A stretch of 64,000 nt of DNA from CAVRQM01 sp965246915 (GCA_965246915.1 CBDFGB010000018.1:20206-84205); one strand, 5' to 3'; shown: positions 27,589 to 37,497, counted from the stretch's first letter. The notes: generated by a model not told the origin, from the sequence alone. Program-made: numbers and translations.

Positions 27589-28956
27589 TCAGTAAGGGCG
27601 GCGATTGCCGGGCATCAACGCGGCCAGACCGCCGCGCATCAGACCCTTCTGCCCCAGCTTGTTCATTCGCTTCATCATGCCGGACATGTCGTCGAACTGC
27701 TTCAGCAGCTTGTTGACCTCCTGCACGCTCGTTCCCGACCCGGCGGCGATGCGCTTCTTGCGGCTCGCCTTGATGATGTCCGGGGTCCTGCGCTCCTTCG
27801 GCGTCATGCTGCCGATGATCGCCGCCTGCCGCGCCAGCATGGTCTTGTCGAGATTGGCACCCTCCAGCTGCTGCTGGATCTTGCCCGCCCCCGGCAGCAT
27901 GCCGACGATCGACGACAGGCTGCCCATCTTGGTGATCTGCTTGAGCTGCTTGGCATAGTCCGCGAGGTCGAACTGCCCGCGCGCCATCTTCTTGGCGAGC
28001 TTCTCGGCGTCCTCCTGGTCGATCGTCTCGCTGGCTTTCTCCACCAGCCCCACGACGTCGCCCATGCCGAGGATACGGCCGGCCACGCGCTCCGGATGGA
28101 ACTCCTCCAGCGCGTCGATCTTCTCGCCCGAGCCCGTCAGCTTGATCGGCGCGCCGGTGATCGCCCGCATCGACAGAGCCGCACCGCCGCGCGCGTCGCC
28201 GTCCATGCGGGTCATGACGATGCCGGTCACGCCCACCGCCTCGTGGAACGCGCGGGCCGTGTTGACCGCGTCCTGGCCGGTCATCGCGTCGACCACCAGC
28301 AGCGTCTCGGCCGGATTGGTGGCCGCGCGCACCTGACGCACCTCGTCCATCAGCGCCGCGTCGATCGACAATCGGCCCGCCGTGTCGAGCACGACGACGT
28401 CGAACCCCTCGCGCCGCCCGGTGTCCATGGCCCGCGCCGCAATCTCCAGCGGCCCCTGGCCCGCCACGATCGGCAGGCTCGCCACCCCTGCCCGCTCGGC
28501 GAGTTGCGCGAGCTGCAGCTGTGCCGCCGGCCGCTGCACATCGAGCGAGGCCAAAAGCACCTTCTTGCGCAGCCGCTGGCTCAGCCGCAGCCCGATCTTG
28601 CCGCACGTCGTGGTCTTGCCCGACCCCTGCAGACCCACCATCAGGATCGCCAGCGGCGCGGGAGCGTTCAGGTTCAGCGGCACGGCGCCCGCGCCGCCCA
28701 GCGCCTCGATCATCACGTCGTTGACGATCTTCACGACCTGCTGGGCCGGCGAGACGCTGTCCAGCACCTCCTGCCCGACCGCCCGCTCCCGGATCTTGGC
28801 GATGAAGTCCTTGACGACCGGGAGTGCCACGTCGGCATCCAGCAACGCGAGGCGAACCTCGCGCAGGGCTTCCATGACGTCGGTCTCGTTCAGCGCCCCG
28901 CGTCGCCGCAGGCCGTCGAACACGCCGGTCAGCTTGCCGGAAAGGGACTCGAACAA
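27589..28956 (-). CDS. ffh: Signal recognition particle protein Ffh
   Basis: A 455-residue SRP GTPase targeting nascent membrane proteins to FtsY. The N domain precedes the G domain with GLQGSGKTTTCGK (G1), DTAGR (G3) and TRMDGD (G4). The Met-rich M domain holds the RNA-binding SGSGTSVQEVNKLLKQF-like segment and the Met-rich signal-sequence groove (FDDMSGMMKRMNKLG). It is the first gene of the operon ending at leuB. Confidence 0.97.
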   Translation of the reverse strand: MFESLSGKLTGVFDGLRRRGALNETDVMEALREVRLALLDADVALPVVKDFIAKIRERAVGQEVLDSVSPAQQVVKIVNDVMIEALGGAGAVPLNLNAPAPLAILMVGLQGSGKTTTCGKIGLRLSQRLRKKVLLASLDVQRPAAQLQLAQLAERAGVASLPIVAGQGPLEIAARAMDTGRREGFDVVVLDTAGRLSIDAALMDEVRQVRAATNPAETLLVVDAMTGQDAVNTARAFHEAVGVTGIVMTRMDGDARGGAALSMRAITGAPIKLTGSGEKIDALEEFHPERVAGRILGMGDVVGLVEKASETIDQEDAEKLAKKMARGQFDLADYAKQLKQITKMGSLSSIVGMLPGAGKIQQQLEGANLDKTMLARQAAIIGSMTPKERRTPDIIKASRKKRIAAGSGTSVQEVNKLLKQFDDMSGMMKRMNKLGQKGLMRGGLAALMPGNRRPY

Positions 28957-29180
28957 GGGACCTCAACGCAAAACGAGCCGGTGCGCGACACTCGCGGACC
29001 GGCGGAGGAGGGTGTATGACCGTGCTTGGTTGGGGCGTCAAGGCGATGCGCGGTTCGACCGCCTGACGCGACGGCTGACAGGCTTGGCGACGACGACTCG
29101 ACCGTGCTTCGCGGCCGACCTTCGGGCAAACATCGCAAACCTTATTGACACCATTTGCATTATGTGTTCAGTATGCGTTC

Positions 29181-29933
29181 GTGTATAACATCCACGCCCT
29201 GTTTCCGCCCGAGCCCATAGGACCTCCCGACCTCGCGGAGCGGCTGGGGCCGATCCTGCTGCATCTGCGCCGGGCGGCGGCCGACCGGGCGGTGAAATAC
29301 TGGGCCTATGTTCCGCTCGGTCTGCTGTTCGCGGCCTATCTCAGCAGCGTCATGCGACGGGTCGAATCCCTCGTCGCCCGCCATCGCGCCGGCCGGCTCC
29401 GGGTCCGTCCGTCCCGGCCGCGGACGGTTCAACCGCAAGAGGAACGGGAGAAGGTCGCGCCAAAACGCCGGCTGCCAGCGCGGTTCGGCTGGGTGGTCGA
29501 ATGGCTCGGCCATCACGCCGCCGGCTGCGCCGCGCAGCTCCGGCACATGCTGACCCACGACCCCGATCTGATGGCCCTGCTGGACGCCGGGCCGCAGGCG
29601 GGTCGGGTCCTCAGGCCGCTCTGCCGGATGCTGGGGATGGAGCCCGGGCCCGATCTGCCCCCTTCGCTGTTTCCGCATCGCGTATCCAAAGCAACTTCGG
29701 CCGAACCAAACTCACTCGCGCCACAGCGGTCACCCAATCGGTCATCGCACGCATCGAGCCCGCGATCTCGACTCGAAGACCCTCGCGAAGGCGCCGCCGC
29801 CCCCTGTGCGAGGGTCGATCCCCCGGTCACGCCCGAAGGCTCGCGGCACCTTCCCCGGGATGCACAACGGGCCTGTGAGAGTGGCACCTACGCCCCCGTC
29901 GTCTCGACCGCCGCCCTTCCAAAACCGGCCTGA
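29181..29933 (+). CDS. Conserved hypothetical protein
   Basis: About 250 residues from a GTG at 29181, or 262 from a TTG at 29145; no ATG start is available. One membrane segment (WAYVPLGLLFAAYLSSVM) is followed by a basic linker and a conserved-looking block, HDPDLMALLDAGPQAGRVLRPLCRMLGMEPGP. I recall this block from uncharacterised proteins of Acetobacteraceae and relatives. The last 80 residues are low-complexity and may be non-native. It diverges from ffh. No function can be assigned. Confidence 0.55.
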   Translation: MYNIHALFPPEPIGPPDLAERLGPILLHLRRAAADRAVKYWAYVPLGLLFAAYLSSVMRRVESLVARHRAGRLRVRPSRPRTVQPQEEREKVAPKRRLPARFGWVVEWLGHHAAGCAAQLRHMLTHDPDLMALLDAGPQAGRVLRPLCRMLGMEPGPDLPPSLFPHRVSKATSAEPNSLAPQRSPNRSSHASSPRSRLEDPREGAAAPCARVDPPVTPEGSRHLPRDAQRACESGTYAPVVSTAALPKPA

Positions 29934-29976
29934 AGCCCGCCGGGAGTCGCCCGCCAAATTCATTACGATATCATTA

Positions 29977-31053
29977 TTACAATCCGGCGGGCGAAGAAGC
30001 GCGCAACCACCTGCGGCACGGAGTCTCGATCAGGACATGCGTCGCAATCGCGATCGCCAAAAGGCAGACCAGGAACAGGGCAAGCTCGACTTCCGCACTC
30101 AGCGAAAAGCGTGGCCTGACGAACCGTATCCACGCGGTATAGGCCGGGAACTGCAAAATATAGAAGGCGTAGCTGGCCTCGCCCAACAGGATCACGCTCG
30201 GCCAGCGCAAGACAGGCAGGTCGGCTGTCGCGAGACCGCAGAGCGTGAGCGCGAAGACTGGCGCCAGCAGACCGCTATCGAAACTGAGCCAGAACCCGTG
30301 CCCGGCCGCCACGTCATGTCCTGACGTGACGACCAACAGGGACAGGGCGACGCCCAGCAACGTCAGCGCGGCCCCCGCCCCGCGGCCCGGGCGGTAGCGC
30401 CGGACGAGCTCGGCGCCCGCCATGCCGATCAAGAAGCTGTTGAGATGAAGCAACGGAAAATAGTGCAACAGGTCGTGCATGCGCGACGGGAACGGGATCG
30501 GACCCTGATTCACGCCGACCATGAACAGCGCTTGCGTGATGGCCCAGCAGAGCGCCGCGACCCCGCACCACGCCCACGGACCCAGCCGTGTCGCCCGCAC
30601 GATGAGGAACGGGAAGACCGCGTAGAAGAACGCTTCGACCGACAGCGACCAGCCTGGTGAATTTAGCGCGCCCGCGAAGCCCGGCACCCAGGCCTGCATG
30701 AGGGTCGCGCTCAACAGCCAGGCGGCGGGCTCGAGGAGAGGCGACAAGCCCAGAGCCGCGCCTTCGAGCGCCAGCGCAATGACATAGACGGGATAGATGC
30801 GGGCGAACCTGTTCCGCCAATAGCGGACCGCCGCGCCACGACCCTGAAGATCGCCATGCACGGACGCCATGACGAAGCCCGACAAAGTGAAGAACCACGT
30901 GACCGCGAGCGGACCGTCGCGAAGCAATGCGCTCGCCCATGGACCTGCGAGCGCGGGGATCGATCCTCCGAAATGGAACAGGACGACCACGACGCTCGCG
31001 GCGAAGCGCGTCGGCGTCAGCTGCACCAGCAGTGGCCGAGGCACCGCCCTCAC
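29977..31053 (-). CDS. Acyltransferase family 3 (OafA/YrhL-type) membrane protein
   Basis: About 358 residues with roughly ten membrane helices. LTPTRFAASVVVVLFHFGG holds the family His near the start, WFFTLSGFVMA and RIYPVYVIALA are conserved loops, and NSPGWSLSVEAFFYAVFPF is the signature of the family. Members transfer acetyl or other acyl groups to surface sugars. The start is probably GTG at 31053 (then PRPLLVQLTPTRF); the longer open frame upstream overlaps the NIPSNAP gene and has no family character. Confidence 0.85.
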   Translation of the reverse strand: MRAVPRPLLVQLTPTRFAASVVVVLFHFGGSIPALAGPWASALLRDGPLAVTWFFTLSGFVMASVHGDLQGRGAAVRYWRNRFARIYPVYVIALALEGAALGLSPLLEPAAWLLSATLMQAWVPGFAGALNSPGWSLSVEAFFYAVFPFLIVRATRLGPWAWCGVAALCWAITQALFMVGVNQGPIPFPSRMHDLLHYFPLLHLNSFLIGMAGAELVRRYRPGRGAGAALTLLGVALSLLVVTSGHDVAAGHGFWLSFDSGLLAPVFALTLCGLATADLPVLRWPSVILLGEASYAFYILQFPAYTAWIRFVRPRFSLSAEVELALFLVCLLAIAIATHVLIETPCRRWLRASSPAGL

Positions 31054-31085
31054 GCGATCGGGCCTGACCCAAACGCGATGGCGCG

Positions 31086-31412
31086 CTAGCGCACCGACGA
31101 GAAGCGGGTGGGTTGCAGGAACGAATTCGTCACGTTGGCGACGATCGGGCCGGCCTTCTCCGTCTCGGCGCGGGCGGCGATCCATTCCGGATCGGCGAGG
31201 AAGGCGGCCCACTTCGTCTCGCGCTCGGCCATCGAGTCCCAGGCAATCAGATAGGTCAGCTCGTTGTTCGACGCGCCGACCACGGTCGTCCAGAACCCCG
31301 CCTGCCGGATGCCGTGCTTCTCCCACAGCGCGAGGGTGATGGTCTCGAAACGCCGCAGCAGATCCGGCAGCCGGCCGGACGGCGAGGTGTAGACGCGCGA
31401 CTCGTGGATCAC
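31086..31412 (-). CDS. NIPSNAP family protein
   Basis: A 108-residue dimeric alpha-beta barrel protein. MIHESRVYTSPSGRLPDLLRRFETITLALWEKHGI, read in its parts, and the segment LTYLIAWDSMAERETKWAAFLADPEW are typical of the family. Bacterial members are uncharacterised or act as small-molecule-binding or oxygenase-like proteins. It follows the GH13 gene by 28 bases and may be cotranscribed. Confidence 0.85.
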   Translation of the reverse strand: MIHESRVYTSPSGRLPDLLRRFETITLALWEKHGIRQAGFWTTVVGASNNELTYLIAWDSMAERETKWAAFLADPEWIAARAETEKAGPIVANVTNSFLQPTRFSSVR

Positions 31413-31440
31413 GGCACGGCTCCCGGAGCGATGAAGCGGA

Positions 31441-33510
31441 TCAGGCGACGGTTTGCAGCACGCCCACGATTCGCAACGACACGCCCTCGTAGCCGTCCAG
31501 TTCGATCGTCAGCGCGCCGGACTCCGGCAGGTCGCCGATAACCCGGCCCTTGATCATGTCGACGATCGGCCCGGCCTGCACGTTCGGCAACGAGATCACG
31601 TCGTGGACCGGATGGGGCCCGAAATTCAGCGCCGTGACCTGGGTGCCGCGCGCGTCGGCCAGTTCGTGGATCATGACAAGAAGGCTGGGGGCGGTCACGT
31701 CGGGTATCGCCACCTGCCGGCTCGCCGCCAGCCCATAGGCTTGCCGCACGCTCATCAGATGCTTCAGCTGGCTCGCGAACGAGTCCGGATGCTGCAACTG
31801 GTCGGTCAGCGAGCCATACAGCATCCGCGCGCGCGGCAGCCCCTCCGACGAGCCGGAGGCGGCGGGATTTTCATCGACAAGGTCATACGCGCCGCGCTCG
31901 ATCCATCGCGTGTCGCCGTCGGCCATCAGCGGCTGCACCGAGGCGACCGATACCGGCAGCGCGCCGACCAGATCCCACCCCGACAATGCGAAGACGCCGG
32001 GCTGAAAGGCGTTGTACATCACCAGCAGGATGTGGACCTTCTGGATGAGCGCGCGCTGATCATCGGTGATCGTCTCGAGATCGCGGATCCCGAGCGTGGC
32101 GGTGATGAGGCTCGCGGTCGTGCAGGCGACGCCGTTGGTCACGAAGCGGAGGTTGTACGGCGCGTTCTCGCCGGTCAGCCGTTCGTACATCGTCTGGCGG
32201 ATGTGCATGCGCAGCAGCCTGCCCTGCCAAGTCTGGCCCTGAAACGTATAGATGTCGTGTTCGTGCAGCGTCCAGAAATGCACCAGCTCCAGGGTCAGCT
32301 CGTCATGGTTCTGCAGCGCGTGGATGAGACAGGCCGGATCGATCTTGTACTCGTGCACGGTGCGCAGCATGAGGCGCAGGAACTCCGTGTCGCCAGTGAC
32401 AAGCGCGTGCTGATAGGCCGGCCGGGTGATGAAGTCGTACGACAGGTCGGCGCCGCCATGCGTCATCGCGGCGATGTCGTCGACGGTCAGGTTCAGCTCC
32501 TGAAAACTGAACCCGCCCGCCTTGCGGATCATGCCCGCAAGCAGCTGGTTGCCCACCAGCGACAGCGGGTGGCTCTCCGACCATGCGAGCCCGCTCGCCC
32601 GGGATTCGACGCCGAGGAACCCGTTGGCGTCGAGCCGCAAGCCGACCGCGCCCAGCGCGTCGATCGAGTGCAGCGCGTCGCCGATGATCATCTGCTGTGC
32701 CGCGAATGTGGGATCGAGCCAGTTGAGCGAGGGCTGGCCCTCCTTGAAGTAATGCAGATAGACCCAGCGCCGCGTCGTGCCGTCGACGCCCTCGATCGGG
32801 CCGGTGGCACTCCAGTCGGTCTCCTTGATGCCCGGCTCGAAGAAGATCACGCGTTGCAGCTGGCCCACGATGTAGCCGCGCTTCTTCAGCGCATCGACCG
32901 CGGCGGGCGAGAGGTTGACCGCCTCGCGGCCCTCGGCCACGTCCGGCAGCATCTCCCAGTCGTCGGGCCTGATCTCGACCATGTGGTAGATGCCGGGATA
33001 GTCGCCGTAGCCCATCTCGGCGAGCCGGAAATCCGCACCCTTGCCGGTATGCGCCGGCACCACGTCGTCGATGACCACCGCGTTATGGGCGGCGGCCATG
33101 CGACTGACCGCGATAAACTCGTCCTGCGTGCCGAATTTCGGGTCGATATCAAAGCCGATCCGATCGAAGCTGCCGTCGATGGTCGACGTATACTCGCGGC
33201 CGCGGATCCCGCCGGCACGCTTCATCGGCCCGGTATGGATGCCCTGCACGCCGATCGAGGACAGCGCTTGCCACAGGGTCGCGCTGCCGAGGGCGGCGAG
33301 CACGGAATGGCCCTTGCCGGTAATGATCGCCGGCGGATAGGCGGTGAACCACACCGAGGCGATCGCCGACGCCGCGCGCGGCCGGGCCTCCGCGTACGGG
33401 CGCTGCCAGAGGCGGCTCTGTCCCGCGTATTTGAGGGCGCGAGTCTTGGCGTTGTGCAGCATCGACTGGTCGACAAGCCATTCGACGTAATCGGGGTCCG
33501 GAACCGTCAT
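31441..33510 (-). CDS. GH13 family glycosidase, trehalose-synthase/maltosyltransferase-like
   Basis: A 689-residue alpha-amylase superfamily enzyme. The conserved regions are in order: IDDVVPAHTG (Asp149, His154), GLRLDANGFLG with nucleophile Asp294, FQELNL with acid/base Glu338, and QNHDELT with Asp403. The QNHDELT form and overall layout resemble single-enzyme trehalose synthases (maltose to trehalose), but the N-terminal 110 residues differ from well-known TreS, so the exact reaction is uncertain. A C-terminal beta domain ends the chain. Confidence 0.78.
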   Translation of the reverse strand: MTVPDPDYVEWLVDQSMLHNAKTRALKYAGQSRLWQRPYAEARPRAASAIASVWFTAYPPAIITGKGHSVLAALGSATLWQALSSIGVQGIHTGPMKRAGGIRGREYTSTIDGSFDRIGFDIDPKFGTQDEFIAVSRMAAAHNAVVIDDVVPAHTGKGADFRLAEMGYGDYPGIYHMVEIRPDDWEMLPDVAEGREAVNLSPAAVDALKKRGYIVGQLQRVIFFEPGIKETDWSATGPIEGVDGTTRRWVYLHYFKEGQPSLNWLDPTFAAQQMIIGDALHSIDALGAVGLRLDANGFLGVESRASGLAWSESHPLSLVGNQLLAGMIRKAGGFSFQELNLTVDDIAAMTHGGADLSYDFITRPAYQHALVTGDTEFLRLMLRTVHEYKIDPACLIHALQNHDELTLELVHFWTLHEHDIYTFQGQTWQGRLLRMHIRQTMYERLTGENAPYNLRFVTNGVACTTASLITATLGIRDLETITDDQRALIQKVHILLVMYNAFQPGVFALSGWDLVGALPVSVASVQPLMADGDTRWIERGAYDLVDENPAASGSSEGLPRARMLYGSLTDQLQHPDSFASQLKHLMSVRQAYGLAASRQVAIPDVTAPSLLVMIHELADARGTQVTALNFGPHPVHDVISLPNVQAGPIVDMIKGRVIGDLPESGALTIELDGYEGVSLRIVGVLQTVA

Positions 33511-33618
33511 GCATCCTGTTTCAGTTGTCGACCGTCACGCGGCCGCGGGCTGGCAGCCGCGGGATGCGGCGCGCAGCGTGGGGCAAACGGGTCGCCGCGG
33601 GCGCGGTTTCGTGCCCGC

Positions 33619-34794
33619 CTATGACGCGGCACGGCGGGAGGGGGCGACCACGTTGGCGATCACCTCGCCGAACGGCCCGGCGTTGCGGGCCGGGCCGAGG
33701 TCGTTCCCCGTCGTCGCCCGCAATGGCAGCAGCGGGAACACCAGCTCGGCGAAGCGGTAGCACTCCTCCAGATGCGGATAGCCGGACAGGATGAAGCGGT
33801 CGATCCCGATGGCCATGTAGTCGCGCATCCGCGCCGCCACCTGGTGCGGGTCGCCGACCAGCGCGGTGCCGGCCCCGCCGCGCACCAGCCCCACGCCGGC
33901 CCAAAGGTTCGGGCTGATCTCGAGCTTGTCGCGCCGGCCGCCATGCAGCCGGGCCATCCGCTGCTGGCCGACCGAGTCGAAGCGCGAAAACGCCGTCTGC
34001 GCGATCGCGATCGCCGCGTCGTCGACATGGCGGATCAACTCGTCGGCCGCCCGCCACGCCGCCTCGGCGGTCTCGCGCACGATGACGTGCAGCCTGATGC
34101 CGAATTGCAGGGAGCGGCCCCGCGCCGCGGCGGCGGCGCGGACTTGCGCGATCTTCTCGGCGACGTCGCCCGGCGGCTCGCCCCAGGTGAGGTAGACGTC
34201 GACATGCTCGGCCGCCACCGCCTGCCCCGCGTCGGACGAACCGCCGAAATAAAGCGGCGGATGCGGCGATTGCAGCGGCGGATACAGCAGGCGGCCGGCC
34301 TCGCAGCGAAAATGCTGTCCGGCGAAGTCGACGGTCTCGCCGCGCAGCAGCGCGCGCCAGACCGTGAGGTATTCGTCGGTGGCGGCATATCGTTCGGCGT
34401 GATCGAGCCATACCCCGTCACCGTGCAATTCCACCGGATCGCCGCCGGTCACCACGTTGACCAGCAGCCGGCCGCCCGAGAGCCGGTCGAAGGTCGCGGC
34501 CATCCGCGCGGTCATCGACGGCTCGGACAGGCCGGGGCGCACCGCGACCAGAAAGCGCAGCCGTTCGGTAAGCGGGATCATCGTGGACGCGACGACCCAG
34601 GAATCCTCGCAGGATTTGCCGGTCGGCAGCAGCACGCCGAAATAGCCGAGTTCGTCGGCGGCGCGCGCGATCTGACCCAGATAGCCCAGGGTCACATGCC
34701 GCGCGCCGATCTCCGAGCCGAGATAGCGCCCGTCCCCATGGGTCGGCAGGAACCACAGGACATCCGCCTCGGCGGCGCCGCCCGTCGATGTCAT
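33619..34794 (-). CDS. ssuD: FMNH2-dependent alkanesulfonate monooxygenase
   Basis: A 391-residue bacterial luciferase-like TIM barrel that desulfonates alkanesulfonates to aldehyde and sulfite. WFLPTHGDGRYLG, LLPTGKSCEDSWV (active-site Cys), NVVTGGDPVELHGDG and FILSGYPHLEECYRF follow SsuD throughout. E. coli SsuD has 381 residues. The flavin reductase SsuE is not next to it. It is divergent from the DmoA-like gene across 95 bases. Confidence 0.93.
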   Translation of the reverse strand: MTSTGGAAEADVLWFLPTHGDGRYLGSEIGARHVTLGYLGQIARAADELGYFGVLLPTGKSCEDSWVVASTMIPLTERLRFLVAVRPGLSEPSMTARMAATFDRLSGGRLLVNVVTGGDPVELHGDGVWLDHAERYAATDEYLTVWRALLRGETVDFAGQHFRCEAGRLLYPPLQSPHPPLYFGGSSDAGQAVAAEHVDVYLTWGEPPGDVAEKIAQVRAAAAARGRSLQFGIRLHVIVRETAEAAWRAADELIRHVDDAAIAIAQTAFSRFDSVGQQRMARLHGGRRDKLEISPNLWAGVGLVRGGAGTALVGDPHQVAARMRDYMAIGIDRFILSGYPHLEECYRFAELVFPLLPLRATTGNDLGPARNAGPFGEVIANVVAPSRRAAS

Positions 34795-34889
34795 TCGAAC
34801 TCTCCTCGGGATACACGCTTGCCGATCGTGTATAACGCTGTATCACGAAGGAACACGCCCGTGATAGGGCGTCCGCGTCGAGGGGTGCG

Positions 34890-36269
34890 ATGGCGATGAT
34901 CCGCCTCAATGCGTTCGCGATGAATTGCGTCGGGCATCAATCGCCCGGATTGTGGACCCACCCACGCGACCGTTCGAGCGAGTACAACACCCTCGGCTAT
35001 TGGACGGAACTCGCCCGCACGCTGGAACGCGGACTGTTCGACGGCATCTTTCTGGCCGATGTACTCGGCGCCTATGACGTCTATGGCGGCAGTGCCGACG
35101 CCGCGTTGCGGACCGCGACGCAGATCCCCGTCCACGACCCGCTGCTGATCATCCCGGTCATGGCGCAGGCGACGACGCATCTCGGCTTCGGCGTGACCTC
35201 GACCCTGACATGGGAGCCGCCCTTTCCGTTCGCCCGGCGCATGTCGACGCTGGATCACCTGACCGGCGGACGCATCGGCTGGAACATCGTGACCGGCTAT
35301 CTGGCCAGCGCCGCTCGCGCCATGGGCCGCGACGGGCTGACCGCGCATGATGCACGCTACGACCTCGCCGAGGACTACATGCAGGTCGTGTATAAATTAT
35401 GGGAAGGCAGCTGGGAGGATCGGGCGGTGTCGCGCGACCGCGGGAGCGGCGTGTTCGCCCGGCCGGAGTTCGTCCATCGGGTCCGCCACGACAGCGCGCA
35501 TTACCAGCTTGACGCGATCCACTTGGCCGAGCCGTCGCCGCAACGCACGCCTGTGCTGTATCAGGCCGGCAGCAGTCCGCGCGGCCGCGCCTTCGCCGCC
35601 CGTCACGCTGAATGCGTGTTCGTCTCCGGCCCGTCGCCGAAAGTCGTCGCGCCCCGTGTCGCCGACATAAGACGCCTGGCCGCCGAGGCGGGACGCGATC
35701 CGGCCGCGATCACCGTATTCGCCTTGGCCACGATCATCGTTGCCGAGACATCCGCCGCCGCGCGGGCACTGCTCGCGGAGTATCAGCACTACGTCAGCCA
35801 CGAAGGCGCGCTGGTGCTGATGTCGGGCTGGACCGGCGTCGATTTGTCCGCCTACGCGCTCGATCAGCCGATCCGCCATATCGAGAACGATGCCGGGCGC
35901 TCGGCCATGGACAACATCACCCGCGCCGATCCCGACCGGGTCTGGACGGTGCGCGACGTGGCCGAGCATGTGGCGATCGGCGGCATCGGGCCGTTGTTCG
36001 TGGGCGACGCCGTCGAGGTGGCCGACGAGATGGAGCGCTGGGTCGCGGCCACCGGCATCGACGGCTTCAACCTCGCCTACGTCGTCTCGCCGGAGACGTT
36101 TTCCGGCGTCGCGGACATCCTGGTGCCCGAGCTCCAGCGCCGCGGCCGCTTCAAGACTGCGTACGAGCCGGGCACGTTGCGGGAAAAACTCGGCGGTTCC
36201 GCTCGCCTGGCGTCGCCGCATCCGGCCACCATCCATCGCTTTCCTCGCGAGAAAACGCCCCATGAATGA
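34890..36269 (+). CDS. NtaA/DmoA-type FMNH2-dependent monooxygenase
   Basis: A 459-residue LLM-class flavin monooxygenase of the NtaA/SnaA/DmoA branch. HPRDRSSEYNTLGYWTELA, FLADVLGAYDVYGG, GWNIVTGYLASAARAMG and YQAGSSPRGRAFAARHAE are branch signatures. Members oxidise dimethyl sulfide, sulfones, NTA or related compounds. The next gene is sfnB-like and ssuD is divergent, so an organosulfur substrate is likely. It overlaps the next gene by 8 bases. Confidence 0.88.
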   Translation: MAMIRLNAFAMNCVGHQSPGLWTHPRDRSSEYNTLGYWTELARTLERGLFDGIFLADVLGAYDVYGGSADAALRTATQIPVHDPLLIIPVMAQATTHLGFGVTSTLTWEPPFPFARRMSTLDHLTGGRIGWNIVTGYLASAARAMGRDGLTAHDARYDLAEDYMQVVYKLWEGSWEDRAVSRDRGSGVFARPEFVHRVRHDSAHYQLDAIHLAEPSPQRTPVLYQAGSSPRGRAFAARHAECVFVSGPSPKVVAPRVADIRRLAAEAGRDPAAITVFALATIIVAETSAAARALLAEYQHYVSHEGALVLMSGWTGVDLSAYALDQPIRHIENDAGRSAMDNITRADPDRVWTVRDVAEHVAIGGIGPLFVGDAVEVADEMERWVAATGIDGFNLAYVVSPETFSGVADILVPELQRRGRFKTAYEPGTLREKLGGSARLASPHPATIHRFPREKTPHE

Positions 36270-37497
36270 CGGTCCAGAGCCACGCCCCAGCCCGTTCCCG
36301 GTCGCCCCTCCAGCCGCGCCCGCGCACCGGATACGCTCCGACGCGGAGGCGATCGCCGCTGCCCACCGGCTCGCCGAGACCTTCCGCCCGGGCGCCGGCA
36401 AGCGGGATCGCGAGCGGGTCCTGCCGCTCGCCGAGTTCGACACCTTTTCGGCCAGCGGCCTCGGCGCCATCACCGTCCCGCGTCGGTGGGGCGGCGTTGA
36501 CGTATCGAATGTCACCCTGGCCGAGGTGATCGCGATCATTTCCGCCGCCGACGCCTCGCTCGGACAGCTGCCGCAGAACCAGTTGGCGTTCTGGCGGATG
36601 CTCGACTTGACCGAGGCGGACGCCGTCAAAGCGTGGGTCTATCCGCGCGCGCTCGACGGCTGGCGGTTCAGCTCGGCCACGGCGGAGGCCCACAGCAAAG
36701 CCGCGAACGACCTCACCGCGCGCAGCCGCCGCGACGGCGACGGCCACGTCGTCTCCGGCCGCAAGGGATATTCGACCGCCGCGCTGTTCGCCCACTACGC
36801 GACGGTGCAGGTGTTGAACGAGGACGGGCGGGGAACCCGCGCGATCATTCCCAATCATGCGCCCGGACTACAGGTGATCGACGACTGGTCCAGCTTCGGA
36901 CAGCGCACGACGGCGAGCGGCACAATCCTGATGGACGACATAAGGCTGCCGAACGACCACGTGTTCGAAACTCACGCGCTGACCCAGCGCGCCACACTGT
37001 ATGGCCCGACGTCGCAGATCATCCAGGCGGCCATCGACATGGGCATCGCCCGCGAGGCCCTGGCCGAGACCATCGCTTTCGTGCGGACCAGGTCGCGCCC
37101 GTGGATCGACGCGGGCGTGGAGCGCGCCAGCGACGACCCGTTCACGATCGCAGCCGTTGGCGACCTCGCGATCCGCGTCCATGCGGCCGACGCGATCCTG
37201 CGACGCGCGGCCGAGGTGCTCGATGCGAGTACGCTCGACGTGACGCCGGACACCGTGGCCGCCAGTTCGGTCGCCGTGGCCGAGGCCAAGGTGCTGACGA
37301 CGGAGGCGGCGTTGTTGGCCAGCAACCGGCTGTTCGAGCTGGCGGGCACGCGCTCCACGCTCGCGGAGTTCATGCTCGACCGGCACTGGCGAAATGCGCG
37401 CACCCACACGCTGCACGATCCGGTCCGGTGGAAGTTCCACGCGATCGGGAACTACTATCTCAACGATACGCCTCCGCCTCGACACGCCTGGATCTGA
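36262..37497 (+). CDS. SfnB family acyl-CoA-dehydrogenase-like monooxygenase
   Basis: A 411-residue flavoprotein of the acyl-CoA dehydrogenase fold. ASGLGAITVPRRWGGVDVS, SSATAEAHSK, DWSSFGQRTTASGTILMDD and TLHDPVRWKFHAIGNYYLN are the SfnB/DszC-type signatures. SfnB proteins belong to sulfur-starvation loci for dimethyl sulfone and other organosulfur use. The ATG lies inside the end of the preceding gene (ATGAATGA), so the two are translationally coupled. tRNA-Thr follows 51 bases downstream. Confidence 0.88.
   Translation: MNDGPEPRPSPFPVAPPAAPAHRIRSDAEAIAAAHRLAETFRPGAGKRDRERVLPLAEFDTFSASGLGAITVPRRWGGVDVSNVTLAEVIAIISAADASLGQLPQNQLAFWRMLDLTEADAVKAWVYPRALDGWRFSSATAEAHSKAANDLTARSRRDGDGHVVSGRKGYSTAALFAHYATVQVLNEDGRGTRAIIPNHAPGLQVIDDWSSFGQRTTASGTILMDDIRLPNDHVFETHALTQRATLYGPTSQIIQAAIDMGIAREALAETIAFVRTRSRPWIDAGVERASDDPFTIAAVGDLAIRVHAADAILRRAAEVLDASTLDVTPDTVAASSVAVAEAKVLTTEAALLASNRLFELAGTRSTLAEFMLDRHWRNARTHTLHDPVRWKFHAIGNYYLNDTPPPRHAWI

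Noticed and set aside
27253..29019. A 588-codon plus-strand frame and the long minus-strand frame upstream of rimM
   Set aside because: Both are shadows across ffh and rpsP, which are certain genes.
31453..33624. A 723-codon plus-strand frame opposite the GH13 gene
   Set aside because: No motifs; the GH13 catalytic regions are all on the other strand.
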